In this document: positions 8,692 through 17,663 of the stretch, one piece after another | Position numbering within the stretch: position 1 is the first letter of the stretch | How the letters are laid out: every line of letters begins with the position of its first letter | Source: Streptomyces viridochromogenes | GTDB taxonomy: Bacteria > Actinomycetota > Actinomycetes > Streptomycetales > Streptomycetaceae | Reading direction: 5' to 3' | Length of the DNA stretch: 64,000 bases | Assembly: GCF_001270495.1 (NCBI RefSeq) | Contig: NZ_LGUR01000140.1 | Location: 1-64,000 of the forward strand | Notes under the pieces: model-generated | What the model was told of the DNA's origin: nothing | Database searches by the model: none | The model's input: the letters and a program-made list of their open reading frames with translations, nothing else | Position numbers and translations under genes: made by a program

Positions 8692-9930
8692 ATGGGATTC
8701 CATGTCGACTCCGAGGCCGGGCGGCTGCGCCGCGTCATCCTTCACCGGCCCGATCTCGAGCTCAAAAGGCTCACTCCCAGCAACAAGGACGCCCTGCTCT
8801 TCGACGACGTGTTGTGGGTGCGCCGGGCGCGCGCCGAGCACGACGGGTTCGCCGACGTCCTGCGCGACCGAGGGGTCACCGTCCACCTCTTCGGCGACCT
8901 GCTCACCGAGGCCCTGGAGATCCCGGCGGCCCGCAGGCTGGTCCTGGACCGGGTCTTCGACGAGAAGGAGTACGGGGTGCTGGCCACGGACCACCTCCGT
9001 GCGGCCTTCGAGAGCCTGCCCTCGGCCGAACTGGTCGAGGCCCTGGTCGGTGGCATGACCAAACGGGAGTTCCTGGAGGCGCACCCCGAGCCGACCTCCG
9101 TGCGCTTCCATGTCATGGAGCTCGACGACTTCCTCCTCGCGCCCCTGCCCAATCACCTCTTCACCCGTGACACCTCCGCCTGGATCTACGACGGCGTCTC
9201 CGTCAACGCCATGCGCTGGCCCGCCCGGCAGCGCGAGACCGTGCACTTCGAGGCGATCTACCGGCACCACCCGCTGTTCCGTGACGAAACGTTCCATGTC
9301 TGGTCCGAGGGGCAGGCCGACTACCCCTCCACCATCGAGGGCGGGGACGTCCTGGTGATCGGCAACGGGGCGGTCCTCATCGGGATGAGCGAGCGCACCA
9401 CGCCCCAGGCGGTCGAGATGCTCGCCCACAAGCTGTTCGCCGCCGGGTCCGCGCAGACGATCGTGGCCCTCGACATGCCCAAGCGGCGCGCCCTCATGCA
9501 CCTCGACACCGTGATGACGATGGTCGACGGCGACGTCTTCACCCAGTACGCCGGGCTCGGCATGCTCCGCTCGTACACGATCGAACCGGGCGCCGGCGAC
9601 AAGGAGCTGAAGGTCACCGACCATCCGCCGGAGCACATGCACCGCGCGATCGCCGCCGCGCTCGGCCTCAGCGAGATCCGCGTCCTGACCGCGACCCAGG
9701 ACGTCCACGCGGCCGAGCGTGAGCAGTGGGACGACGGCTGCAACGTGCTGGCCGTCGAGCCGGGTGTCGTCGTCGCCTACGAGCGGAACTCCACCACCAA
9801 CACGCATCTGCGCAAGCAGGGCATCGAGGTGATCGAGATCCCGGGGAGCGAGCTGGGGCGGGGGAGGGGTGGGCCGCGCTGTATGAGCTGTCCGGTCGAG
9901 CGCGAGGCTGTACAGGGGCGAGCCGTATAG
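8692..9930 (+). CDS. arcA: arginine deiminase
   Basis: A 412-aa enzyme that hydrolyses arginine to citrulline and ammonia, the first step of the arginine deiminase (ADI) pathway. Family landmarks include [17 protein letters not shown] at the N-terminus, [28 protein letters not shown] and the C-terminal loop GGPRCMSCP, in which C397 aligns with the catalytic Cys. Length matches the family (about 410 aa). ATG at 8692 follows GGATGGAGGC. It is followed by arcB 91 bp downstream; no carbamate kinase (arcC) or arginine/ornithine antiporter gene lies next to them, so carbamoyl phosphate must be used elsewhere. Confidence 0.94.
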   Translation: MGFHVDSEAGRLRRVILHRPDLELKRLTPSNKDALLFDDVLWVRRARAEHDGFADVLRDRGVTVHLFGDLLTEALEIPAARRLVLDRVFDEKEYGVLATDHLRAAFESLPSAELVEALVGGMTKREFLEAHPEPTSVRFHVMELDDFLLAPLPNHLFTRDTSAWIYDGVSVNAMRWPARQRETVHFEAIYRHHPLFRDETFHVWSEGQADYPSTIEGGDVLVIGNGAVLIGMSERTTPQAVEMLAHKLFAAGSAQTIVALDMPKRRALMHLDTVMTMVDGDVFTQYAGLGMLRSYTIEPGAGDKELKVTDHPPEHMHRAIAAALGLSEIRVLTATQDVHAAEREQWDDGCNVLAVEPGVVVAYERNSTTNTHLRKQGIEVIEIPGSELGRGRGGPRCMSCPVEREAVQGRAV

Positions 9931-9980
9931 GAGCCGCGTCGGAGCCATGGCGCTGTATAGAAATGCTGATGGTCGTATAG
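9907..9980 (+). promoter_or_regulatory. GTATAG repeats between arcA and arcB
   Basis: GTATAG occurs three times, at 9925-9930 (including the arcA stop), 9955-9960 and 9975-9980; the last two are 20 bp apart. A related CTGTACAG palindrome is at 9908-9915. The repeats could be a separate arcB promoter or operator. This is inference from repetition only. Confidence 0.35.
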
Positions 9981-10021
9981 ACTTCCAGGGTCCCTGTACT
10001 CGTACCTCTGGAGCGCCCCCC

Positions 10022-11029
10022 ATGGCGACTGTCCCGACCGCCCTCGCCGGGCGCCACTTCCTCAAGGAGCTCGACTTCACCGAGCAGGAGTTCCTCGGGC
10101 TCGTCGAGCTGGCCGCCGAGCTGAAGGCCGCGAAGAAGGCCGGGACCGAGACGCAGTATCTGCGGGGGAAGAACATCGCGCTGATCTTCGCGAAGACCTC
10201 GACGCGCACGCGCTGCGCGTTCGAGGTCGCGGCCGCCGACCAGGGTGCCTCGACGACGTATCTCGACCCGTCCGGCTCGCAGATCGGTCACAAGGAGTCC
10301 GTGAAGGACACCGCGCGCGTGCTGGGCCGGATGTACGACGGGATCGAGTACCGCGGTGACAGCCAGGCGAAGGTGGAGGAGCTGGCCGCGTACGCGGGAG
10401 TGCCCGTCTACAACGGCCTGACCGACGACTGGCACCCCACGCAGATGCTCGCCGACGTGCTGACGATGACGGAGCACAGCGCCAAGCCGCTCAAGGAGAT
10501 CGCCTTCGCCTACCTGGGCGACGCCCGCTTCAACATGGGCAACTCGTATCTGATCACCGGTGCGCTGCTCGGCATGGACGTGCGGATCGTCGCGCCCAAG
10601 GAGTACTGGCCCGCGGACGGGGTCGTGGCCCGTGCCCGCAAGCTGGCGGAGGGCAGCGGTGCCGTCATCACGCTCACCGAGGATGTCGCCGAGGGTGTCC
10701 GCGGCGCCGACTTCGTCGCCACGGACGTCTGGGTCTCCATGGGGGAGCCCAAGGAGGTCTGGGCCGAGCGGATCTCCGCGCTCGGCTCTTATGCGGTGAC
10801 CATGGACGTCCTGCGCGCCACCGGGAACCCGGACGTCAGGTTCCTGCACTGTCTGCCGGCCTTCCACGACCTCGGGACCAAGGTCGGGCGCGAGATCTTC
10901 GAGAGCCATGGGCTGGAGTCGCTCGAGGTGACCGACGAGGTCTTCGAGTCGGAGCACTCGGTGGTGTTCGACGAGGCGGAGAACCGGATGCACACGATCA
11001 AGGCCGTGCTGGTGGCGACGCTGGGTTGA
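10022..11029 (+). CDS. arcB: ornithine carbamoyltransferase, catabolic type
   Basis: A 335-aa enzyme converting citrulline plus phosphate to ornithine and carbamoyl phosphate in the ADI pathway (reversible). The carbamoyl-phosphate loop STRTR is at residues 60-64, followed by [16 protein letters not shown], and the ornithine-binding HCLPAFHD is near residue 273. The length and the Gln/Lys-rich N-terminal segment are closer to catabolic ArcB than to anabolic ArgF (about 305-310 aa). ATG at 10022 is the start shared with homologs. Its place after arcA supports a catabolic role. argG, a citrulline consumer, is elsewhere in this window at 27-28.5 kb. Confidence 0.92.
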   Translation: MATVPTALAGRHFLKELDFTEQEFLGLVELAAELKAAKKAGTETQYLRGKNIALIFAKTSTRTRCAFEVAAADQGASTTYLDPSGSQIGHKESVKDTARVLGRMYDGIEYRGDSQAKVEELAAYAGVPVYNGLTDDWHPTQMLADVLTMTEHSAKPLKEIAFAYLGDARFNMGNSYLITGALLGMDVRIVAPKEYWPADGVVARARKLAEGSGAVITLTEDVAEGVRGADFVATDVWVSMGEPKEVWAERISALGSYAVTMDVLRATGNPDVRFLHCLPAFHDLGTKVGREIFESHGLESLEVTDEVFESEHSVVFDEAENRMHTIKAVLVATLG

Positions 11030-11087
11030 GGGACGGCGTCGCGCCGTAGGGGGCGTGTTCGCTGCCGACTGCCGGTCGTGGGTGGTT

Positions 11088-11142
11088 GATCGCGCCCGCG
11101 GCGGTAGCCGCACATCCGATACAGCCCCGAGCCCCTGGGGCG
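11088..11142. repeat. interspersed GC-rich repeat, copy 1
   Basis: The sequence from GATCGCGCCCGCGGCGGTAG to CCCCTGGGGCG is the reverse complement of a related element at about 12779-12825 and resembles the common Streptomyces intergenic element containing GGGGCGCGGGG and GCGCGACCAGCC. It lies between the stops of convergent arcB and the ATPase gene and can fold, so it may serve as a terminator. Confidence 0.5.
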
Positions 11143-11595
11143 TTACAGCGGGCGGCGTTGTGCTGGTACCACCGGCAGTCTGAACCAGACCGCCTTGCCC
11201 GAGTCCGTCGGGCGGTGGCCGCAGGACGAGCTCAGGGTGCGGATCAGCAGCAGGCCGCGGCCGTGTTCCTGCCAGGGGTCGGGCTCGCCGGGTGTGGGGT
11301 GGGTCAGGTTGCCCGGCGGGGCCGGGTCCGGGTCGTGCACCTCGACCTGGCAGCCGGACGGCAGCAGCTCCACCACGAGCTCTATCGGGCCGTTCCCCGC
11401 GGTGTGCTCCACGGCGTTCGCGACCAGCTCCGCCGTGAGCAGCTCCGCGGTGTCGCTGTCGGCGGCGTGCTCCAGCTCGGCCAGCGCCGTACGGACCAGT
11501 GCGCGTGCCACGGGCACGGCTGCGGCCGTGTGCGGCAGCGCGATGCGCCAGGAGGCGGAGGCGGAGGGGCGATCTTGCAAGGCGGGTCCGTTCAT
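11143..11595 (-). CDS. RsbW-like serine/threonine ATPase (anti-sigma type)
   Basis: A 150-aa HATPase_c protein of the class that is abundant in Streptomyces. Bergerat-fold motifs are visible: TAELVANAVEHT (N box, about residues 54-65), VEVHDPDPAPP (G1) and HGRGLLLIRTL (G2). Such proteins can phosphorylate anti-anti-sigma proteins or bind sigma factors, but no sigma factor or STAS gene lies beside it, so the partner is unknown. The N-terminus has no membrane segment. ATG at 11595 is the only good start; the gene is convergent with arcB. Confidence 0.82.
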   Translation of the reverse strand: MNGPALQDRPSASASWRIALPHTAAAVPVARALVRTALAELEHAADSDTAELLTAELVANAVEHTAGNGPIELVVELLPSGCQVEVHDPDPAPPGNLTHPTPGEPDPWQEHGRGLLLIRTLSSSCGHRPTDSGKAVWFRLPVVPAQRRPL

Positions 11596-11913
11596 GAGCA
11601 GGCTGTCCTGCTTTCAACCTTATGAATGGTACGGCGCCCACCCGGCAGAGGCTCCGAGAGGCACCGTTCGGGACCTTCGGCCCCGACTGCTGGGCGGCTT
11701 ACCCGGGTGAACGTGCGGCCTCGCGCGGCTGATCCCACCGTTACGCGCGTGTCGACGAGCCGTGACGGATGTGACGGGGTCAGGTCACACTCGAATGGGT
11801 TATCGCGTGACCGTGACGACAGTCAAAGTTGGGTGATAGCTTCGAAGGGTAGAGCTCGAAGGGTAGAGCTCAGTGATGCAGTGCCCGCCGTCCGCCCGAG
11901 GAGGCCGCACGTC
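11596..11913. promoter_or_regulatory. promoter region of the aminobenzoate-type cluster (left)
   Basis: A 318-bp gap with divergent promoters. Two features stand out. GTGACGACAGTCAA at 11813-11826 contains TGAC-N4-GTCA and recurs at 17753-17766. A perfect 14-bp tandem duplication, TCGAAGGGTAGAGC, spans 11842-11855 and 11856-11869. The hydratase ribosome site (GAGGAGG) is at about 11899-11905. Confidence 0.5.
11813..11838 (+). promoter_or_regulatory. candidate operator, copy 1
   Basis: GTGACGACAGTCAA followed after 8 bp by GATA. The same 14-mer with the same spacing to GATA occurs at 17753-17778. It holds the inverted repeat TGAC-N4-GTCA. Position in front of the hydratase suggests a binding site for the PaaX-family regulator of this cluster (inference). 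Confidence 0.45.
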
Positions 11914-12741
11914 ATGAGTCCCTTCACCGGCTCCGCCGCCCGCACCCCCGACTGGGAACATCTGCGGGTCGAACGTGCCGACGGGGTCGCCACCGTCACC
12001 CTCGCCCGCCCCGAGAAGCTCAACGCGCTCACCTTCGGCGCCTACGCCGACCTGCGCGATCTGCTCGCCGAGCTGTCCCGGGAGAGAGCGGTACGGGCCC
12101 TGGTGCTGGCCGGTGAGGGCCGCGGCTTCTGCTCCGGCGGCGACGTCGACGAGATCATCGGCGCGACCCTCGCCATGGACACCGCCCAGCTCCTCGACTT
12201 CAACCGGATGACCGGGCAGGTCGTGCGGGCCGTACGGGAGTGCCCGTTCCCGGTGATCGCGGCGGTGCACGGGGTGGCCGCCGGGGCGGGCGCGGTACTG
12301 GCGCTCGCGGCCGACTTCCGCATCGCCGACCCCACCGCCCGCTTCGCCTTCCTCTTCACCCGGGTCGGCCTGTCCGGCGGCGACATGGGCGCGGCCTATC
12401 TGCTGCCCAGGGTCGTCGGTCTGGGCCACGCGACCCGTCTGCTCATGCTGGGCGAACCGGTACGCGCACCCGAGGCCGAGCGGATCGGCCTGATCAGCGA
12501 GCTCACGGACGAGGGCAGGGTCGATGAGGCAGCCCAGACCCTGGCCCGCCGCCTCGCCGACGGCCCAGCACTGGCGTACGCACAGACCAAGGCCCTGCTG
12601 ACGGCCGAGCTGGACATGCCGCTGGCGGCGGCCGTGGAAATGGACGCCTCGACGCAGGCGCTGCTGATGAACGGCGAGGACTACGCCGAGTTCCACGCGG
12701 CCTTCACGGAGAAGCGCCCGCCGAAGTGGCAGGGGAGGTAG
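11914..12741 (+). CDS. enoyl-CoA hydratase/isomerase family protein
   Basis: A 275-aa crotonase-fold enzyme. Residues LARPEKLNALTF, GRGFCSGGDVDEI (oxyanion-hole half) and AVHGVAAGAGAVLALAADFRI are the family signatures, and FLFTRVGLSGGDMGAAYLLPR carries the second active-site region. ATG at 11914 follows GAGGAGG by eight bases. It is the first gene of a cluster for an aromatic acid handled as its CoA thioester, where a hydratase would act on the non-aromatic product made by the monooxygenase/reductase downstream. It may hydrate or open the reduced ring, but the exact step cannot be read from sequence. Confidence 0.88.
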   Translation: MSPFTGSAARTPDWEHLRVERADGVATVTLARPEKLNALTFGAYADLRDLLAELSRERAVRALVLAGEGRGFCSGGDVDEIIGATLAMDTAQLLDFNRMTGQVVRAVRECPFPVIAAVHGVAAGAGAVLALAADFRIADPTARFAFLFTRVGLSGGDMGAAYLLPRVVGLGHATRLLMLGEPVRAPEAERIGLISELTDEGRVDEAAQTLARRLADGPALAYAQTKALLTAELDMPLAAAVEMDASTQALLMNGEDYAEFHAAFTEKRPPKWQGR

Positions 12742-12766
12742 GGATGTTCGCGGCCGAGGGGACTGT

Positions 12767-12864
12767 GCCGGCCAAAGGGGCGCGGGGCTGTACTGAATCT
12801 GCGGCTACCGCCGCGCGGGCGCGACCAGCCACCGACAACCTGCAGCCGCCCGCGATCACCAGCC
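12767..12864. repeat. interspersed GC-rich repeat, copy 2
   Basis: This gap contains AAAGGGGCGCGGGGCTGTAC, then CTGCGGCTACCGCCGCG and GCGCGACCAGCCACCGACAA. It is a member of the widespread Streptomyces intergenic family, also present reversed at 11088-11142 and as a related copy at 59561-59620. Because the reading frame of the next gene happens to stay open across it, automatic start prediction may extend that protein wrongly. Confidence 0.6.
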
Positions 12865-12875
12865 ACCCCCTACGA

Positions 12876-15137
12876 GTGGCAGTCATCGGCGGCGGCCCCG
12901 GCGGCCTCTACGCCGCAGCCCTCCTCAAACGCCTCGACCCGACCCGCGAAGTAGCCGTCTGGGAACGCAACGCCCCCGACGACACCTTCGGCTTCGGAGT
13001 AGTCCTCTCCGACGAAACCCTCGGCGGCATCGAACACGCCGACCCCGTGGTCTACGAGGCCATGCAATCGCACTTCACCCGCTGGGACGACATCGACATC
13101 GTCCACCGCAACACCCGCCAGACCTCCGGAGGACACGGCTTCGCGGCCCTCGGCAGAAAACGCCTCCTGGAGATCCTCCACGACCGCTGCCGCGAACTCG
13201 GCGTAGAGCTCCGCTTCCGCTCCGAGGCGCCCTCACCGGAGACGCTCGCGGAGACGCACGACCTGGTCATCGCCGCAGACGGTGTGCACAGCACCACGCG
13301 CGAGGCCTACGCCCATGTGTTCCGCCCACATGTGGCCAGCCACCACTGCCGCTACATCTGGCTGGCCGCCGACTTCGCCTTCGATGCCTTCCGTTTCGAG
13401 ATCGCCGAGACCGAGCACGGCGTGATGCAGCTGCACGGCTACCCGTACGCGGCCGACGCCTCCACGGTGATCGTCGAGATGCGGGAAGAGGTCTGGCAGG
13501 CGGCCGGGTTCGCGGAGATCGACGCGCAGGAGTCCGTCGAGCGCTGCGCCAAGATCTTCGCGGACGCGCTCCGCGGACGGCCGCTCCAGTCCAACAAGTC
13601 GGCGTGGACCACCTTCCGGACCGTCGTCAACGAGCGCTGGTCGCACGGCAACGTCGTCCTGCTCGGCGACGCCGCCCACACCGCGCACTTCTCCATCGGC
13701 TCCGGCACCAAGCTGGCCGTCGAGGACGCCTTGGCGCTCGCCGCCTGCCTGGAGGAACAGCCTTCCCCGGAGCGGGCCCTGGCGGCATACGAGCAGGAAC
13801 GCAAGCCGGTCGTCGCCTCCACGCAGCGCGCCGCCCGCGCCAGCCTGGAGTGGTTCGAGAACCTCCGCCTCTACCTCGACCAGCCGCCGCGCCAGTTCGC
13901 CTTCAACCTCCTCACCCGCAGCCGCCGCGTCACCCACGACAACCTGCGCCTGCGTGACGCCCACTTCACGGAGGCCGTGGAGAGCGACTTCGGCTGCCCG
14001 ACCGGCACGCCCCCGATGTTCACCCCGTTCCGGCTGCGCGGCCTGACCCTGCGCAACCGGGTCGTCGTGTCCCCGATGGACATGTACTCGGCCACGGACG
14101 GCGTCCCCGGCGACTTCCACCTCGTCCATCTCGGCGCCCGCGCCCTCGGCGGCGCCGGCCTGGTGATGACCGAGATGGTGTGCGTCAGCCCGGAGGGGCG
14201 GATCACCCCCGGTTGCACCGGCCTCTACACCGGCAGGCAGGGGGAGGCATGGCGGCGGATCGTCCGGTTCGTGCACGCCCAGGCGCCCGGCACCGCGATC
14301 GGCGTGCAGCTCGGCCACAGCGGGCGCAAAGGCTCGACCAAGCTGATGTGGGAGGGCATCGACGAGCCGCTGGAGGACGGCAACTGGCCGCTCGCGGCCC
14401 CGTCCCCGATCCCGTACAAGCCGTACAGCCAGACCCCGCGCGAGCTGACCCGCTCCCAACTCACCGACATCCGCGAGCAGTTCACGGCAGCCGCCTGGCG
14501 CGCCGCCCGCGCCGGGTTCGATCTCCTCGAACTGCACTGCGCGCACGGCTACCTGCTCTCCGGCTTCCTCTCCCCACTCACCAACCGGCGCACGGACGCC
14601 TACGGAGGCTCCCTGGAGAAGCGGCTCCGCTTCCCGCTCGAAGTCTTCGACGTAGTACGAGCCGTATGGCCCGAGGAACGGCCCATGACCGTCCGAATCT
14701 CCGCCACCGACTGGGCCGAGGGCGGTACGACGGCCGAGGACGCCGTCGAGATCGCCCGCGCCTTCGCCGCGCACGGCGCCGACGCCATCGACGTGTCGAC
14801 CGGGCAGGTGGTGGCCGACGAGCGGCCGGAGTTCGGGCGGTCGTACCAGACGCCGTACGCGGACCGGATCCGCCACGCCACCGGCCTCCCGGTGATCGCG
14901 GTCGGCGCCATCTCCTCCTGGGACGACGTCAACTCCCTGATCCTGGCGGGCCGTACGGACCTGTGCGCCCTGGCTCGCCCCCACCTCTACGACCCGCACT
15001 GGACCCTGCACGCCGCGGCCGAGCAGGGCTACGAGGGCCCGGGCGTCGCCTGGCCGACCCCGTACCGGGCGGGCAGCCGCCGCCCGCAGACCGGACGCAC
15101 GGACGCCCCCAAGCCCCGCCTGACGCTCGGGACTTGA
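12876..15137 (+). CDS. bifunctional FAD monooxygenase/OYE-type reductase (2-aminobenzoyl-CoA monooxygenase/reductase-like)
   Basis: A 753-aa two-domain flavoenzyme. Residues 1 to about 375 are a UbiH-type FAD monooxygenase (AVIGGGPGG at 2-10; GDAAHTAHFSIGSG near 265). About 378-745 is an old-yellow-enzyme FMN domain (FTPFRLRGLTLRNRVVVSPM; HCAHGYLLSGFLSPLTNRR). This fusion is that of 2-aminobenzoyl-CoA monooxygenase/reductase of Azoarcus evansii, which hydroxylates and then reduces the ring. Close homologs are often labelled salicylyl-CoA 5-hydroxylase. GTG at 12876 is chosen because homologs start at MRVAVIGGG and the longer frame runs through a repeat. Neighbouring ligase, acyl-CoA dehydrogenase, hydratase and RidA genes favour the aminobenzoate role. 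Confidence 0.85.
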   Translation: MAVIGGGPGGLYAAALLKRLDPTREVAVWERNAPDDTFGFGVVLSDETLGGIEHADPVVYEAMQSHFTRWDDIDIVHRNTRQTSGGHGFAALGRKRLLEILHDRCRELGVELRFRSEAPSPETLAETHDLVIAADGVHSTTREAYAHVFRPHVASHHCRYIWLAADFAFDAFRFEIAETEHGVMQLHGYPYAADASTVIVEMREEVWQAAGFAEIDAQESVERCAKIFADALRGRPLQSNKSAWTTFRTVVNERWSHGNVVLLGDAAHTAHFSIGSGTKLAVEDALALAACLEEQPSPERALAAYEQERKPVVASTQRAARASLEWFENLRLYLDQPPRQFAFNLLTRSRRVTHDNLRLRDAHFTEAVESDFGCPTGTPPMFTPFRLRGLTLRNRVVVSPMDMYSATDGVPGDFHLVHLGARALGGAGLVMTEMVCVSPEGRITPGCTGLYTGRQGEAWRRIVRFVHAQAPGTAIGVQLGHSGRKGSTKLMWEGIDEPLEDGNWPLAAPSPIPYKPYSQTPRELTRSQLTDIREQFTAAAWRAARAGFDLLELHCAHGYLLSGFLSPLTNRRTDAYGGSLEKRLRFPLEVFDVVRAVWPEERPMTVRISATDWAEGGTTAEDAVEIARAFAAHGADAIDVSTGQVVADERPEFGRSYQTPYADRIRHATGLPVIAVGAISSWDDVNSLILAGRTDLCALARPHLYDPHWTLHAAAEQGYEGPGVAWPTPYRAGSRRPQTGRTDAPKPRLTLGT

Positions 15138-15221
15138 GGGCGTACGGCCTGCTTCGTGCGGGTTGGTCGACGCCGGTCGACGCGGGTCGGCCCGGAGAGC
15201 CGCCCTGCCGCCTGCCTGGCG

Positions 15222-16034
15222 TCACAGGCCGGCGTAGGCGGCTCCAGCGTCCCGCAGGCGTTCGTGCAGGCCCCGGAAGACGGCGGCCGAGCGTGCGCCC
15301 GGCCAGTCCGCGGGGAGCAGCCGGGCGGGCAGGCCGGGGTCGGCGTAGGGGAGATGGCGCCAGGAGTCCAGGGCGAGGAGGTAGTCGCGGTACGCCTCCT
15401 CGGGTGCGGTGTCCTGCCGCCGCTCCCAGTCGCGCAGCACGCGCGCGTGACGGTCGAGGAACGCCTCGTGCTCCTTGGCGATCGCGGCCAGGTCCCACCA
15501 GCGGGCGACGGCCTCGACGGTCGGCGCGAAGCCGAGATGCTCGCCGCGGAAGAAGTCGACGTACTCCTCCAGGCGCAGCCGCTGAAGGGTGTGACGGGCC
15601 TCCTCGTAGAGCCGCGCCGGCGCGATCCACACGCCCGGAGCCGCCGTCCCGAAGCCGAGGCCGGCCAGCCGGGAGCGCAGGACGTGCCGCTTCTGCCGCT
15701 CCGACTCCGGCACCGAGAACACCGCGAGCACCCAGCCCTCGTCCTCGGGCGGCGCGAGGGCGTAGATGCGCCGGTCGCCGTCGTCGAGCAACTGGCGGGC
15801 GTCCGGCGACAGTTCGTATCCCGCCGCGCCCTGCGCCGTACGGGCCGGCCGCAGCAGCCCGCGTCGCTTCAGCCGCGACACCGACGAACGTACGGAAGGA
15901 GCGTCCACGCCGACCGCGGCCAGCAGTCTGATCAGCTCGGCGACCGGCACCGGGCCGGGCATATAGCGGCCGTAGGCGCCGTAGAGCGTGACGATGAGAG
16001 ACCGTGGTGCATGCTGGTCGGACACGTTGATCAT
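15222..16034 (-). CDS. PaaX-family transcriptional regulator
   Basis: A 270-aa regulator with the PaaX architecture: an N-terminal winged helix (residues about 8-80: RSLIVTLYGAYGRY, VRSSVSRLKRRGLL), a central PaaX domain (EGWVLAVFSVPESERQKRHVLR) and a C-terminal domain ending with WRHLPYADPGLPARLLP. PaaX proteins repress phenylacetate-type genes and are released by aryl-CoA esters. It lies 15 bp downstream of the aryl-CoA ligase on the same strand, so the two are probably co-transcribed and the inducer may be the ligase product. GTG three codons downstream of the ATG at 16034 is an alternative start. Confidence 0.85.
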   Translation of the reverse strand: MINVSDQHAPRSLIVTLYGAYGRYMPGPVPVAELIRLLAAVGVDAPSVRSSVSRLKRRGLLRPARTAQGAAGYELSPDARQLLDDGDRRIYALAPPEDEGWVLAVFSVPESERQKRHVLRSRLAGLGFGTAAPGVWIAPARLYEEARHTLQRLRLEEYVDFFRGEHLGFAPTVEAVARWWDLAAIAKEHEAFLDRHARVLRDWERRQDTAPEEAYRDYLLALDSWRHLPYADPGLPARLLPADWPGARSAAVFRGLHERLRDAGAAYAGL

Positions 16035-16049
16035 CTTAGGTCGTGCGGA

Positions 16050-17663
16050 TCACTGCTGGTCACCCTGTGGGTTACCACCCGCGCGCAGCCGGAAACGCTG
16101 GAGCTTGCCGGTCGCGGTGCGCGGCAGCGCGTCCAGGAAGACGATCTCGCGCGGGCACTTGTACGGCGCCAGCTCGGCCTTGACGAACGCCCGCAGCGCC
16201 TCCACGTCGTGTCGCGCACCCTCCCTGAGCACGGCATATGCCACCACGACCTGGCCGCGCGCCTCGTCGGGCCGCCCCACCACCGCCGCCTCCAGCACGT
16301 CCGGGTGGCGCAGCAGGGCCTCCTCGACCTCCGGGCCCGCTATGTTGTAGCCGGCCGAGATGATCATGTCGTCCGCGCGGGCGACATAGCGGAAGTAGCC
16401 GTCACTCTCCCGGACGTAGGTGTCGCCGGTGATGTTCCAGCCGTCGCGCACGTACTCGCGCTGCCGGGGGTCGGCGAGATAGCGGCAGCCGACCGGTCCG
16501 CGCACGGCGAGCAGTCCGGGTTCCCCGTCGGGCTGTTCCCGGCCCTCGTGGTCGACCACGCGCGCGTGCCAGCCCGGTACCGGCATCCCCGTCGTGCCGG
16601 GCCTGATGTGCTCGTCGGCGGCGGAGATGAAGATGTGCAGCAGCTCGGTGGCGCCGATGCCGTTGATGATGCGCAGCCCGGTCCGCTCGTGCCAGGCCCG
16701 CCAGGTGGCGGCCGGCAGGTTCTCGCCCGCCGAGACGCAGCGGCGCAGCGAGGAGATGTCGTGCGAGTCGAGTTCGTCGAGCATCGCGCGGTACGCCGTC
16801 GGCGCGGTGAACAGCACGGACACCCGGTGCTCGCCGATCGCGGGAAGCAGCTGCTTGGGACCGGCCTGTTCGAGGAGCAGGGCGCTGGCGCCGGCCCGCA
16901 TCGGGAAGATGACGAGGCCGCCGAGGCCGAAGGTGAAGCCGAGCGGGGGACTGCCGGTGAAGACATCGTCCATATGTGGGCGCAGCACATGGTCTGAGAA
17001 GGTGTCGGCTATCGCGAGTACATCCCGGTGGAAGTGCATACAGCCCTTGGGCCGTCCGGTGGTACCGGACGTGAAGGCGATGAGCGCGACGTCGTCGGCC
17101 GCGGTGTCGGCGGCGGGACAGGGCCCGTCGGGCGCGGGGCGGCGCAGCAGGTCGTCGGGGGCGTCTCCGCCGTACGTCGTGATCCGCAGCCCGGGTATCT
17201 CGGCCTTGGCGAGGTCGTCGACGGCCCGGATGTCGCACAACGCGTGCCGGACCTGGGCGATCTCGCAGATCGTCCGCAGCTCGTGCGGCCGCTGCTGGGC
17301 CAGCACGGTGACGGCGACCGCGCCCGCCTTCAGCACCGCCAGCCAGCAGGCGGCCAGCCAGGGTGTGGTCGGGCCGCGCAGCAGCACCCGGTTGCCCGGG
17401 ACGACGCCGAGGTGGTCGGTGAGCACATGGGCCAGTCGGTCGACGCGGGTGCGCAGTGTGCCGTACGTCCATATGGTGCCGGACGGTGTGTGGAACACGG
17501 GCCGCTCGTCGTCGGGGCCGTCGAGCAACTCGGCGGCGGCGTTGAGCCGATCGGGGTAGCGCAGCCCCGGCAGGTCGAAGCGGAGCTCGGGCCACTGGTC
17601 GGGCGGTGGCAGATGCTCGCGGGCGAAGGTGTCGACGTGGGCGGAGCGGTGCAGACCGGCCAT
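16050..17663 (-). CDS. aryl-CoA ligase, 2-aminobenzoate-CoA ligase-like
   Basis: A 537-aa AMP-forming acyl-CoA synthetase of the benzoate-CoA ligase group. The ATP-binding P-loop AFTSGTTGRPKG is near residue 200, followed by the adenylate-forming motifs GIGATELLHIF, WNITGDTYVRESDGYFRYVARADD and the C-terminal PRTATGKLQRFRLR with the catalytic Lys. Family members activate benzoate or 2-aminobenzoate; the linked monooxygenase/reductase suggests 2-aminobenzoate (anthranilate). ATG at 17663 agrees with the family length. The gene is divergent from the acyl-CoA dehydrogenase and followed by the PaaX gene. Confidence 0.87.
   Translation of the reverse strand: MAGLHRSAHVDTFAREHLPPPDQWPELRFDLPGLRYPDRLNAAAELLDGPDDERPVFHTPSGTIWTYGTLRTRVDRLAHVLTDHLGVVPGNRVLLRGPTTPWLAACWLAVLKAGAVAVTVLAQQRPHELRTICEIAQVRHALCDIRAVDDLAKAEIPGLRITTYGGDAPDDLLRRPAPDGPCPAADTAADDVALIAFTSGTTGRPKGCMHFHRDVLAIADTFSDHVLRPHMDDVFTGSPPLGFTFGLGGLVIFPMRAGASALLLEQAGPKQLLPAIGEHRVSVLFTAPTAYRAMLDELDSHDISSLRRCVSAGENLPAATWRAWHERTGLRIINGIGATELLHIFISAADEHIRPGTTGMPVPGWHARVVDHEGREQPDGEPGLLAVRGPVGCRYLADPRQREYVRDGWNITGDTYVRESDGYFRYVARADDMIISAGYNIAGPEVEEALLRHPDVLEAAVVGRPDEARGQVVVAYAVLREGARHDVEALRAFVKAELAPYKCPREIVFLDALPRTATGKLQRFRLRAGGNPQGDQQ

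Noticed and set aside
12726..12875. N-terminal extension of the flavoenzyme by 50 residues
   Set aside because: It overlaps the hydratase stop and reads through an intergenic repeat, whereas homologs begin at the FAD-binding GGGPGG strand.
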